Assembly (NCBI GenBank): GCA_012838205.1
Contig: DUPR01000043.1
Span: 1 to 12,533 of the forward strand
Length of the DNA stretch: 12,533 nucleotides
Direction: 5' to 3'
From: Methanobacterium sp.
GTDB lineage: Archaea; Methanobacteriota; Methanobacteria; Methanobacteriales; Methanobacteriaceae
The notes below the pieces were generated by a model, which worked only from the letters and a program-made list of their open reading frames with translations, was not told the DNA's origin and ran no database searches. The position numbers and the translations under genes are program-made. Each line of letters starts with the position of its first letter. The stretch's first letter is position 1. Of the stretch, positions 6,070 to 12,533 are shown piece by piece.

Positions 6070-7122
6070 ATGATGGAAAATATATACCAAAATTCTCTTG
6101 ATGGACATATAACCAGAGAAGATGCCAAAAAACTGGTCAAATCCAATCATTTCCAGTTATTTGACACTGCTGACAAGTTGAGGCAAGAAATAGTTGGAGA
6201 GGAGGTTACCTTTGTTTTTAACCGAAACATCGACATAACTGATCACTGCATGATCAAATGTAGTTTCTGCTCATTCCGAGACCATATTGGCTATGAAATG
6301 ACCACTGAAGAAATTTTGGAAAGTATTGAAGAAGCTGTGGATGTTGGAGCTTCTGAAATATGTCTTTTTGGAGGGGTAATGCCCTACATGGATGTTGATT
6401 TTTACTGTGACCTTTTTTCCACCATTAAGGATCATTTTAAGATTCATTTGCATAGCATGTCACCTGTGGAAGTTTACCATGCTGCATTGAATTCTCAAAT
6501 GTCTATTGAAGACTCATTGTCCTGTTTTAAGGATGCTGGACTGGACACAATGACAGGAGCTTCTGCAGAAATACTGGTGGATAGTGTGAGAGAGAAACTC
6601 TGCCCTAATAAAGTTTCTACCAGCCAATGGGTGGATATCATCCGAAAAGCCCATGAACTTAATATTCCTACAACTTCAACCATCATGTATGGGAGTATTG
6701 AAACATGGGAAGACCGTATTGAACATTTATTCATACTTAGGGACATCCAGAGAATGACAAAAGGATTCACTGAACTAGTTCCAATGACTTTTCTGGGAAA
6801 AAACAATAAGATGGGGCTAAAATCAGATGGCGCTAGTGGCTTGGATGATCTTAAATTGCACGCTATAGCTCGTATAATTCTTGGAAGAGATATACCTAAC
6901 ATTCAAGCATCTTGGATTAAAATTGGTACTCGTATGGCGCAAATGGCACTCTGTTGCGGTGCTAATGATTTGGGGGGCACGATGATGGAGGATAAAATTT
7001 CCATAGCAGCAGGCTCATCTCATGGTGAATTCCTATCACCAGACAAAATGCATAATATAATTAGAGCAGTTGGGCGTGTTCCTGTAGAACGTAACACGAT
7101 CTATGAACCAGTGCTTCGTTGA
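6070..7122 (+). CDS. cofH: CofH-family radical SAM enzyme (Fo synthase subunit 2)
   Basis: CofH joins the 4-hydroxybenzyl group of tyrosine to 5-amino-6-ribitylaminouracil. Its partner CofG then closes the ring to form Fo, the chromophore of the methanogen electron carrier F420. This 350-residue protein has the usual length. The iron-sulfur and SAM site is CMIKCSFC (Cys60, Cys64, Cys67) after NRNIDITDH. The barrel contains FGGVMPYMDVDFY (100-112), HLHSMSPVEVY (126-136), ASAEILVDSVREKLCPNKVS (164-183), IPTTSTIMYGSIE (199-211) and the C-terminal DLGGTMMEDKISIAAGSSHG (300-319), all in the CofH/MqnC/MqnE order. GGAGAG (6055-6060) lies 9 nt before the first ATG. cofG is not in the window. Several conserved CofH stretches are altered (GGVMP where GG(L/H)-P is usual, VPMTFLGKNN where VPL-FVH is usual), so it may be a divergent paralog rather than the housekeeping copy. 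Confidence 0.8.
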   Translation: MMENIYQNSLDGHITREDAKKLVKSNHFQLFDTADKLRQEIVGEEVTFVFNRNIDITDHCMIKCSFCSFRDHIGYEMTTEEILESIEEAVDVGASEICLFGGVMPYMDVDFYCDLFSTIKDHFKIHLHSMSPVEVYHAALNSQMSIEDSLSCFKDAGLDTMTGASAEILVDSVREKLCPNKVSTSQWVDIIRKAHELNIPTTSTIMYGSIETWEDRIEHLFILRDIQRMTKGFTELVPMTFLGKNNKMGLKSDGASGLDDLKLHAIARIILGRDIPNIQASWIKIGTRMAQMALCCGANDLGGTMMEDKISIAAGSSHGEFLSPDKMHNIIRAVGRVPVERNTIYEPVLR

Positions 7123-7144
7123 TTAAAGTCCAAACTCCTGAATA

Positions 7145-7154
7145 TTTTATAAAA
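7145..7154 (+). promoter_or_regulatory. TATA box of the nudC gene
   Basis: TTTTATAAAA, centred about 25 bp before the ATG at 7174, so the message would be leaderless. This agrees with the lack of a recognisable SD before that ATG. Read-through from cofH, 51 bp upstream, is also possible. Confidence 0.45.
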
Positions 7155-7173
7155 ATCAGACCCGAGAAATAAT

Positions 7174-8019
7174 ATGGCGCGAGAAAGTATTTATAAACGT
7201 TATAAACCATCCCACAACCCTCATCATAATAATGCTGGCCCTGCATACTGGTTTGTTTTTCAACTAAATAAATTGTTAATAGACACTAATAACCCTATAA
7301 ATATCCCTTTCACCAAAAATTTGGGTAAATTAAAGATTTCCCCCATTAGAACTCAGTATATTGGGACGCTAGACCAACATCCTTGCTATTCTGCAGAAGT
7401 CATCCCTAAAACTGATGCTCCTGAAGGAATGGTTTTTAAGGATCTCCGGCAGTCATATGATGATTTAGATGAAGATGTTTATCTTCTAGCAGGTCGAGCT
7501 GTGCAGATCGTTAATTGGGATTCTAATCATCAGTTTTGTGGAAAATGTGGCACAGCTACTGAAACCAAGGTAGATGAAATGGTGAAACTGTGTCCAGAAT
7601 GTGGTTTTTCCAGTCACACCAGGCTTTCACCTGCAGTGATCACTGCCATAGTAAAAGATGGTAAACTTTTAATGGCAAAACACAACAATGCCCCCAATAA
7701 CAGGTATGGTCTTATCGCTGGATTTGTGGAAGCCGGTGAAACCTTGGAGGAAGCTGTTTTAAGAGAAACCTTAGAAGAAGTAGGATTAAGTATTAAAGAT
7801 ATTGAATATTTCGGAAGTCAGCCCTGGCCTTTTCCCAATTCTCTGATGATAGCTTTTACTGCTAAATATGATAGCGGAGAAATAATGGTTGATGGGGAAG
7901 AAATAGCCCATGCAAAATGGTTTAGCCCAGATGAACTTCCAGATATCCCTTCAAGGATAAGTATTGCTGGTGAACTTATTGATTGGTATAAAAAGAAATA
8001 TAAAAAGAACTTTCCATGA
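7174..8019 (+). CDS. nudC: NADH pyrophosphatase / NAD-RNA decapping hydrolase NudC
   Basis: Nudix hydrolase that cleaves NAD(H) to NMN(H) and AMP; bacterial homologues also remove NAD caps from RNA. It has 281 residues against about 257 in Escherichia coli. The order is: a poorly conserved N-terminal domain (about 20-115), a zinc ribbon with Cys122, Cys125, Cys140 and Cys143 (FCGKCG and LCPECG), and the Nudix domain from about 150. The Nudix box spans 183-205 with Gly183, Glu189, Arg197, Glu198, Glu201, Glu202 and Gly204 all in place. The NudC-specific SQPWPFPNS (215-223), which separates NADH pyrophosphatases from other Nudix enzymes, is complete. The extra N-terminal residues MARESIYKRYKPSHNPHHNN are polar and His-rich, and have no counterpart that I recall in E. 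coli NudC. Activity on NADH is well supported; decapping in archaea is inference. Confidence 0.94.
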   Translation: MARESIYKRYKPSHNPHHNNAGPAYWFVFQLNKLLIDTNNPINIPFTKNLGKLKISPIRTQYIGTLDQHPCYSAEVIPKTDAPEGMVFKDLRQSYDDLDEDVYLLAGRAVQIVNWDSNHQFCGKCGTATETKVDEMVKLCPECGFSSHTRLSPAVITAIVKDGKLLMAKHNNAPNNRYGLIAGFVEAGETLEEAVLRETLEEVGLSIKDIEYFGSQPWPFPNSLMIAFTAKYDSGEIMVDGEEIAHAKWFSPDELPDIPSRISIAGELIDWYKKKYKKNFP

Positions 8020-8131
8020 AATAAAAATTAAGGTAAATCTTTTAGAGTTTCATCATTGCTACTGATATTCTTATCCCATAGTGTGAATAGAAAGTAGTGT
8101 CATGTAGGCTTCCATATCCTTTCACTGGATG

Positions 8132-8143
8132 ATAAGTACTTAT
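8132..8143. promoter_or_regulatory. Perfect 12-bp palindrome upstream of the response regulator gene
   Basis: ATAAGTACTTAT, a perfect palindrome about 42 bp upstream of the response regulator TATA box and 85 bp before its ATG. It could be a dimeric regulator site, perhaps autoregulatory. Short A+T-rich palindromes also arise by chance. Confidence 0.3.
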
Positions 8144-8184
8144 AGAATTATGTTTAAAAAAAAATCAAGGTAGATTAAGATTGC

Positions 8185-8194
8185 AATATAAATA
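8185..8194 (+). promoter_or_regulatory. TATA box of the response regulator gene
   Basis: AATATAAATA, about 38 bp before the ATG at 8228, implying a leader of about 13 nt. That leader includes the SD-like AGTGAT (8219-8224). Confidence 0.45.
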
Positions 8195-8227
8195 CCTAAA
8201 TAAATTGTAAATAGTAATAGTGATATC

Positions 8228-9097
8228 ATGGTAGGCGAAACAATCTTGGTGGTTGAAGATGAAGGAATAAGCGCCATTGAGATCCAAGAGAGTTTAGAAT
8301 CATTAGGATACTATGTTCCAGCCATTGCCAAATCAGGGAATGAAGCGATTCAAGAGGCATTTGCCATTAAACCTGACTTGATTCTGATGGACATCACCCT
8401 ACAAGGAGATATGGATGGTATTGATGCTGCAACCATTATTAAGAGTTTTATGGATATCCCTCTTATCTATTTAACTGCATTGGATGATATGGAAACATTT
8501 CAACGGATGATGGATACCCGGGCAACTGCATACCTAATCAAACCTATTGAAGAGGCAACCTTGCGTAATAATATTGAATTGGCATTGAAAAATTATGAAA
8601 TGACTAGGAAGGAACTTGAAGAAGAAAAAAAGGCTGGTCTAAAAGATGTTCAGATTTTCATGCGCAGCGCTTTACCAGAACTTGTGTCAAAAATGCCTGT
8701 TCCTGAGAGGAGTGCTTTCCTTTCGCGCTTTATGAGGCTTTTTGAACAGAATATGAAACCACTCTTCACTAATTTTGCCCGAGAATATAGCCAAAAACCC
8801 TATGATGAATTAGATGATGATGAAAAAATGAAAATTTATCTATCTTGGATTTCACAATTATATGAAAATTTAGGCTTCAAAGTCCAGACCCGTTCCAGAG
8901 CTAATCGGGGAATAATGACTGTTAAAAAATGTTCATGGGCACCCAGCAAGCCTCATGATATATTCTTATGCCTGATTTGTCAGAGCATTATGAAACTCAC
9001 CTACTCTTGGACAAACCTACCAGGAACCGTTGAATCAGAGCCAACTACCGGCATTCTACAATCAGTATGCAAGTTTGATTACAATATGGAAATCTAA
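8228..9097 (+). CDS. Response regulator, REC domain plus cysteine-containing methanogen-type output domain
   Basis: Cytoplasmic two-component regulator of 289 residues. The REC domain (about 4-122) has the acidic pair Glu10/Asp11, phosphoacceptor Asp55 (LILMDITLQG), switch Thr83 (IYLTALDD) and Lys105-Pro106. A short coiled coil (123-141, YEMTRKELEEEKKAGLKDV) leads to a helical segment (142-215) and a C-terminal domain (216-289). That last domain has four cysteines: Cys235 (KKCSWA), Cys248 and Cys251 (FLCLIC) and Cys281 (SVCKFDY). The arrangement resembles the methanogen output domain MetOD1 described for archaeal regulators, but I assign this from memory. There is no helix-turn-helix DNA-binding domain, so the output is probably a protein or ligand interaction. 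The cysteines could bind a metal or sense redox state (inference). A histidine kinase gene follows 212 bp downstream and is the likely partner. Confidence 0.88.
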   Translation: MVGETILVVEDEGISAIEIQESLESLGYYVPAIAKSGNEAIQEAFAIKPDLILMDITLQGDMDGIDAATIIKSFMDIPLIYLTALDDMETFQRMMDTRATAYLIKPIEEATLRNNIELALKNYEMTRKELEEEKKAGLKDVQIFMRSALPELVSKMPVPERSAFLSRFMRLFEQNMKPLFTNFAREYSQKPYDELDDDEKMKIYLSWISQLYENLGFKVQTRSRANRGIMTVKKCSWAPSKPHDIFLCLICQSIMKLTYSWTNLPGTVESEPTTGILQSVCKFDYNMEI

Positions 9098-9115
9098 AAA
9101 TAATACTACTACTAC

Positions 9116-9127
9116 TTTTTTTGATTT
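9116..9127 (+). terminator. T-rich terminator after the response regulator gene
   Basis: TTTTTTTGATTTTT begins about 18 nt after the stop at 9097, following an ACT triplet repeat. This suggests that the regulator and the downstream kinase are not obligatorily cotranscribed. Confidence 0.5.
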
Positions 9128-9248
9128 TTCCTGGAAATTATTACTAAAATCATTAACCCCACACTTTTTTCGTGATGTTTATCACCAAAAATAGGAGTAA
9201 TATTTATTCTGATGTGAACATGATTTTTTTATTATAACAATGGCGGTT

Positions 9249-9258
9249 GATATAATTT
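9249..9258 (+). promoter_or_regulatory. TATA box of the histidine kinase gene
   Basis: GATATAATTT followed by more T, about 56 bp before the ATG at 9310. The implied leader of about 30 nt contains the AGGGGAT SD (9298-9304), 7 nt (measured from GGGG) before the start. Confidence 0.45.
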
Positions 9259-9309
9259 TTTTATGGTGGTATCCCACTAGCACGTCATTACGTCTAAAGG
9301 GGATAATAA

Positions 9310-10401
9310 ATGGCAGGAAATAGCATTGTTTTTAAAACAAAAGCGGACACAGCTCAAGAATTAGAAGAAAAAAGTAGGCAGTTGAAAAAAGAAATAGCTC
9401 TAAATACCGCTATTTTTTCCATTTGTCCTGATTACATGTTCTTGTTAGGGTTGGATGGTAAAATTGTGGAAGTGTCCAAGTCTGTGAAAAAAGCGTTTAA
9501 TTCTCAAAATAAGATAATAGATTGTAAAATTTCACAGATCAATATCATACACATCAAAGATCTCCACAAATTCATTAAATCTATAAACTCAATTCTTAAT
9601 GGGAAATCCATTGAACAATTCAGATCTATCTTTATAACCCCTGAAAAGGAGGAAATAGATGTTCTTGTGCGAATATCTCCTGTTGAGTATGATAATGAGA
9701 TAATTGGTATTTTTATAAATGCCACTGATATCACCGATCAGTTATTGTTGGAAGAATCTAAACAGGCATCTTCATCCCTCCAAAAAGCTTTAACTGATAA
9801 AGAGATGCTGGTTCGGGAAATTCATCACCGGACTAAGAACAATTTAATGATTATGGCCAGTCTTTTCGCATTAACTTCTGCTGATATTGAAGATGAAAAT
9901 GCTAAGGCCATTTTTAATCAAACCCATTCCAGGGTAAAATCCATGGCCTTGGTTCACGAAAAATTGTATCGTTCCAAAGATCTTAAATTCGTTAATTTTG
10001 GGGACTACATTCGCAACTTGGGCCGGGAACTTTCCAATATATTTTTAACTGAAAATAACAATGTACAGTTGATTATGGATGTTGAAGATCTAAAAATAAA
10101 TATTGAGACAGCCATTAATGTAGGTCTGATTTTGAATGAAATTTTAACCAACAGTATCAAATATGCATTTCCAGATGGGGCAAAAGGAAATATTTTCATT
10201 AATTTTCACCGAACTGACAACCATTATATCCTTACTGTTGCCGATGATGGTGTGGGATTACCTGAAGATTTAGACCTTGAAAATTGTGGTAGTTTAGGTT
10301 TAAGCTTAGTCAGAAACTTAGTTGGCCAAATTGAAGGAGATTTAATAATCAAACAGGATTTTGGTACTGAAATTACCATATGTTTCCAAGAAATAAGTTA
10401 A
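9310..10401 (+). CDS. Soluble PAS-domain sensor histidine kinase (HisKA_2 type)
   Basis: Cytoplasmic sensor kinase of 363 residues with no membrane segment, so it reads an internal signal. A short coiled coil (about 12-31) precedes a PAS domain (about 32-145; CPDYMFLLGLDGKIVEVS at its start, ending IIGIFINATDITDQ). After a helical linker comes the HisKA_2 dimerisation domain with EIHHRTKNNLMIMASL (170-185), where His172 is the expected phosphorylated residue. The HATPase domain has the N-box LNEILTNSIKYAF (275-287), the G1 box DDGVGLP (312-318) and GSLGLSLV (327-334). All motifs needed for kinase activity are present. Cys39 and Cys72 are in the PAS domain, but no haem or flavin motif is evident, so the ligand is unknown. 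It probably phosphorylates the regulator encoded just upstream, although hybrid networks are common in these archaea and other partners are possible. Confidence 0.92.
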   Translation: MAGNSIVFKTKADTAQELEEKSRQLKKEIALNTAIFSICPDYMFLLGLDGKIVEVSKSVKKAFNSQNKIIDCKISQINIIHIKDLHKFIKSINSILNGKSIEQFRSIFITPEKEEIDVLVRISPVEYDNEIIGIFINATDITDQLLLEESKQASSSLQKALTDKEMLVREIHHRTKNNLMIMASLFALTSADIEDENAKAIFNQTHSRVKSMALVHEKLYRSKDLKFVNFGDYIRNLGRELSNIFLTENNNVQLIMDVEDLKINIETAINVGLILNEILTNSIKYAFPDGAKGNIFINFHRTDNHYILTVADDGVGLPEDLDLENCGSLGLSLVRNLVGQIEGDLIIKQDFGTEITICFQEIS

Positions 10402-10529
10402 CTGACATTGAATTGTAGTTTAGACAAACGAGGGACTATTTTCAAGAAATTGTTGGTCTGCTATCAATCTACTAACATCAACATCTAGATAGTAATAAAA
10501 TTGTATGGTGATAAGAATATTAACCATGA

Positions 10530-10540
10530 ATTTAAATATT
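10530..10540 (+). promoter_or_regulatory. Candidate TATA box of the pseudomurein-binding protein gene
   Basis: ATTTAAATATT, about 42 bp before the proposed TTG start at 10577. The match to the archaeal consensus is only fair. Confidence 0.3.
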
Positions 10541-10576
10541 ACTACCTCACATATACAGTAAATTATAAGGGGATTG

Positions 10577-12533
10577 TTGAAGGGGGATTACACCATTTTC
10601 AAAAAAACAAATATTTTAATTGTAAGCTTATTTTTAATAATTATGTTTATGGGCAGTTCTGCAGCTGCAGAAGACAATATTATCAATAATTCCCATGTAT
10701 ATATAGAATCTAATAATTCCTGTAACACTGTTTCCTCTTTATCTGCTAATACTACCACAGCACCCTATGATGAAACTGAATATGAATTTTCTGAAAATAT
10801 AAATGCTTCAACAGAAGAATTGGATTATTTAAGTGGATGTTGTTCTGTTTTACTCCATGTTCGTGATGGGTATGATGTGTTTGCCTATAGGAGAGACTCA
10901 ACCTACGCAGCCAACCTTTATATTACAGTGACCAGTTGGTATGGTAAAACTGCAGTCAAGGAATATAAAACAACTAACAGCTATTTTTTCCATACCATCG
11001 TAACCCTGGATGGTTGGATGGTTGGAATTGGGGGAGCTGATGTGCCTGGTGTAGTGCAGCAACTGGAAAAATTGGCAGGGAATACTGCTGCTTCTGGTAA
11101 AATAACCTCTTCCACCATAAATAGCGCTTTAACTCTTGTATCGAGGTTAGCTGGAATCGGGCATTTCGTTATTAAAGCCCCAAATAATGTAGTTGGTTAT
11201 GCCATAGTAAATGGTGGAAGGAGGTCTGGTATTTTTACAATGGGTAATGGCCAATACCTAGCAGTTCCCAACAGCCCCTCCTGTTACCGGAATGGCTACG
11301 TTTCAACTTCTTCTCCAGTGGCCACAACCATGAGTTTGGCATATAATAATCCATGGGGAGTTAATCATCGAAATGTAATAGCCTATGAATATGTAAGAAC
11401 TTCGGATCTATTCAATTATATAACCAAAATTAATGTTTATGCTTCAAAAAGCTTAGCATCAGATAATATTATTTTCCGAGGCAAATTTATTAGTGGATCA
11501 TCGCTACCAACTACTCCTTCCAAAAGATACATTGGCCAAATAGTCAATACGGTTACCCGTCCATCAACCCAGTTTGGCTATGAAAACATGATTTACACCT
11601 ACTGTGCAATCCTTGATAACTATAATACCTCTGGTTCACTGCCAGGAAGTGTGGGTGTTAACCAATGGAGGGTTACAGTGGGAGATGCGATTGGAGTAGC
11701 AGAATATGTCAAAAATTATGTTGAAATTAATCATAAACTGCCATCATCGGTTACTGTAAACGGTCTGGGAATAAGCATGCCCGCATTCTTAAAAATCTTA
11801 ACCGACAGTGTGGTTCAAATACATGCTAACCAATTAAATTCTCTGATTAACCCTAAAAATTATGGCACTGCACCATCACCCGTTGACAAAATGAGTAGTG
11901 GGGATATGTCTTTACAAGAATATATCTTCATTGCTCAAAATGTTAAGAAATTCATGGAAAATAAAGGCAGAGCACCTAACATCGCACCAGACACTGATTT
12001 AGGCCCCTACGTAACCAGTTTAGGACCTAAGTTCAGTTATCAGAATATGATCTACACTTACAGCAAAATACTAGACACCTATAACAAAACCGGGAGATTA
12101 CCGGCAACAATTGATGTTAAACCTTGGTCAATTATCACTAATTACCAAAGGGCTACATTCACTCTCCAACAAACTTTAATCGCTGCTCAATGGGTTAAAG
12201 AGTACGTAGAAACCAACCAAAAACTACCAGAGCAAGTTACAATTAATGATAAAAACATCAATTTACCATCATTTCTAAAATTACTAACTACTGTTATCCA
12301 GAAAATCAACAACAATGACCACACACCCACACACCTCACCAACACCTACCAAAACCCAACAGCACCCCAAGACACAATCAAAACAGGACAACTAACAAAA
12401 GCAAAATACCTAGAAATCGCAGGACAAATACAAAGATACATGGACCGCAACCTACAAGCCCCCAACTACTCAACCAAAACAGGACTAGGAACCTACTGGG
12501 GATACCACAACCTAATCTACACCTACAGCAAAA
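10577..12533 (+). CDS. Secreted pseudomurein-binding repeat protein with Ntn-amidase-like N-terminal domain, 3' part missing
   Basis: Open to the right edge for 652 codons. No ATG or GTG follows the in-frame stop at 10559 until 10643, which lies inside the signal sequence. TTG at 10577, preceded by AAGGGGAT (10567-10574), is therefore the likely start; an ATT at 10595 behind GGGGG is an outside alternative. Residues 9-31 are a clear signal peptide (KKTNILIVSLFLIIMFMGSS then AAA), so the protein is exported. Residues 32-86 are an Asn/Ser/Thr/Glu-rich linker. Residues 87-300 form a globular domain with Gly87-Cys88-Cys89-Ser90, VRDGYDVFAYRRD (95-107), GWMVGIGGADVP (146-157), GHFVIKAPNN (195-204) and YLAVPNSPS (227-235). 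Residues 318-652 hold pseudomurein-binding units and YTY-containing segments in a super-repeat of about 154 residues, typical of wall-bound proteins in Methanobacteriales. Catalytic function is inference; wall binding is well supported. The last 230 bases are unusually T-poor. Confidence 0.88.
   Translation, partial: MKGDYTIFKKTNILIVSLFLIIMFMGSSAAAEDNIINNSHVYIESNNSCNTVSSLSANTTTAPYDETEYEFSENINASTEELDYLSGCCSVLLHVRDGYDVFAYRRDSTYAANLYITVTSWYGKTAVKEYKTTNSYFFHTIVTLDGWMVGIGGADVPGVVQQLEKLAGNTAASGKITSSTINSALTLVSRLAGIGHFVIKAPNNVVGYAIVNGGRRSGIFTMGNGQYLAVPNSPSCYRNGYVSTSSPVATTMSLAYNNPWGVNHRNVIAYEYVRTSDLFNYITKINVYASKSLASDNIIFRGKFISGSSLPTTPSKRYIGQIVNTVTRPSTQFGYENMIYTYCAILDNYNTSGSLPGSVGVNQWRVTVGDAIGVAEYVKNYVEINHKLPSSVTVNGLGISMPAFLKILTDSVVQIHANQLNSLINPKNYGTAPSPVDKMSSGDMSLQEYIFIAQNVKKFMENKGRAPNIAPDTDLGPYVTSLGPKFSYQNMIYTYSKILDTYNKTGRLPATIDVKPWSIITNYQRATFTLQQTLIAAQWVKEYVETNQKLPEQVTINDKNINLPSFLKLLTTVIQKINNNDHTPTHLTNTYQNPTAPQDTIKTGQLTKAKYLEIAGQIQRYMDRNLQAPNYSTKTGLGTYWGYHNLIYTYSK
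11576..12533 (+). repeat. Super-repeat of about 154 residues inside the pseudomurein-binding protein
   Basis: Each unit starts with a GYxNMIYTYS-ILDxYN-GxLP segment (residues 334, 487 and 642). It continues with a type A pseudomurein-binding unit (366-416 and 528-577; for example VAEYVKNYVEINHKLPSSVT and AAQWVKEYVETNQKLPEQVT) and then a shorter type B unit (444-476 and 606-638; for example AQNVKKFMENKGRAPN). Two full units and the start of a third are visible. The copies are well diverged at DNA level, so the array is old apart from its right end. Confidence 0.8.

Noticed and set aside
6271..6902. Minus-strand frames of 60 and 135 codons opposite the cofH-type gene
   Set aside because: Antisense shadows of a conserved enzyme, with no ribosome-binding site or recognisable domain.
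7061..7246. A 61-codon minus-strand frame across the cofH-nudC junction
   Set aside because: It covers two well-supported plus-strand genes and has no SD or known similarity.
9504..10199. Minus-strand frames opposite the histidine kinase
   Set aside because: Shadows of conserved PAS and HATPase coding sequence.
10501..10689. A 62-codon plus-strand frame at the start of the pseudomurein-binding gene
   Set aside because: It overlaps the signal-peptide frame that starts at 10577; the longer frame has a signal peptide and continuous family-like sequence to the window edge.

Overview
The window looks like a piece of chromosome from a mesophilic, A+T-rich methanogen of the order Methanobacteriales, probably Methanobacterium or a close relative. 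The evidence is a secreted protein with pseudomurein-binding repeats (pseudomurein is the wall polymer of this order), a CofH-type radical SAM enzyme of coenzyme F420 synthesis, a response regulator whose cysteine-rich output domain resembles a methanogen-specific type, archaeal TATA-box promoters, and Shine-Dalgarno (SD) signals of the GGAGGTGAT kind. No tRNA, rRNA, CRISPR array, transposase or phage gene was seen.

Layout. 1-536 (minus): 5' part of a Schlafen/AlbA_2-domain protein cut by the window edge. 537-1192: mostly non-coding, with two doubtful short frames and a three-copy 18-bp tandem repeat, perhaps decayed coding DNA. 1193-3913 (minus): a 906-residue P2-like cation ATPase whose membrane cation ligands differ from those of calcium pumps. 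3914-4550: a 640-bp A+T-rich divergent promoter region. 4551-5249: ribonuclease III with all catalytic acids, an enzyme uncommon in archaea. 5391-5633: an 80-residue orphan protein. 5634-6069: non-coding, with T-tracts and a cofH leader carrying an 18-bp tandem duplication. 6070-7122: a CofH-family enzyme. 7174-8019: NudC-type NADH pyrophosphatase/NAD-RNA decapping hydrolase. 8228-9097: REC response regulator with a four-cysteine output domain. 9310-10401: soluble PAS/HisKA_2 histidine kinase. 10577 to the end: the 5' part of a large secreted pseudomurein-binding protein.

Most genes appear to have their own TATA box and lie 50-210 bp from the next, so there is little sign of long operons. The regulator and kinase are the likeliest functional pair: both are cytoplasmic, adjacent and codirectional. 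Two genes, the 80-residue orphan and nudC, have TATA boxes so close to the start codon that their messages may be leaderless or nearly so.

The most interesting region is the secreted protein at the right edge. Its N-terminal domain contains a Gly-Cys junction followed by a pattern like the nucleophile region of N-terminal-nucleophile (Ntn) amidases such as penicillin acyltransferase and acid ceramidase/NAAA. It is joined to a long super-repeat of pseudomurein-binding units. This suggests, as inference only, an autoprocessed amidase anchored on the pseudomurein wall. The same gene changes sharply in base composition near its right end.
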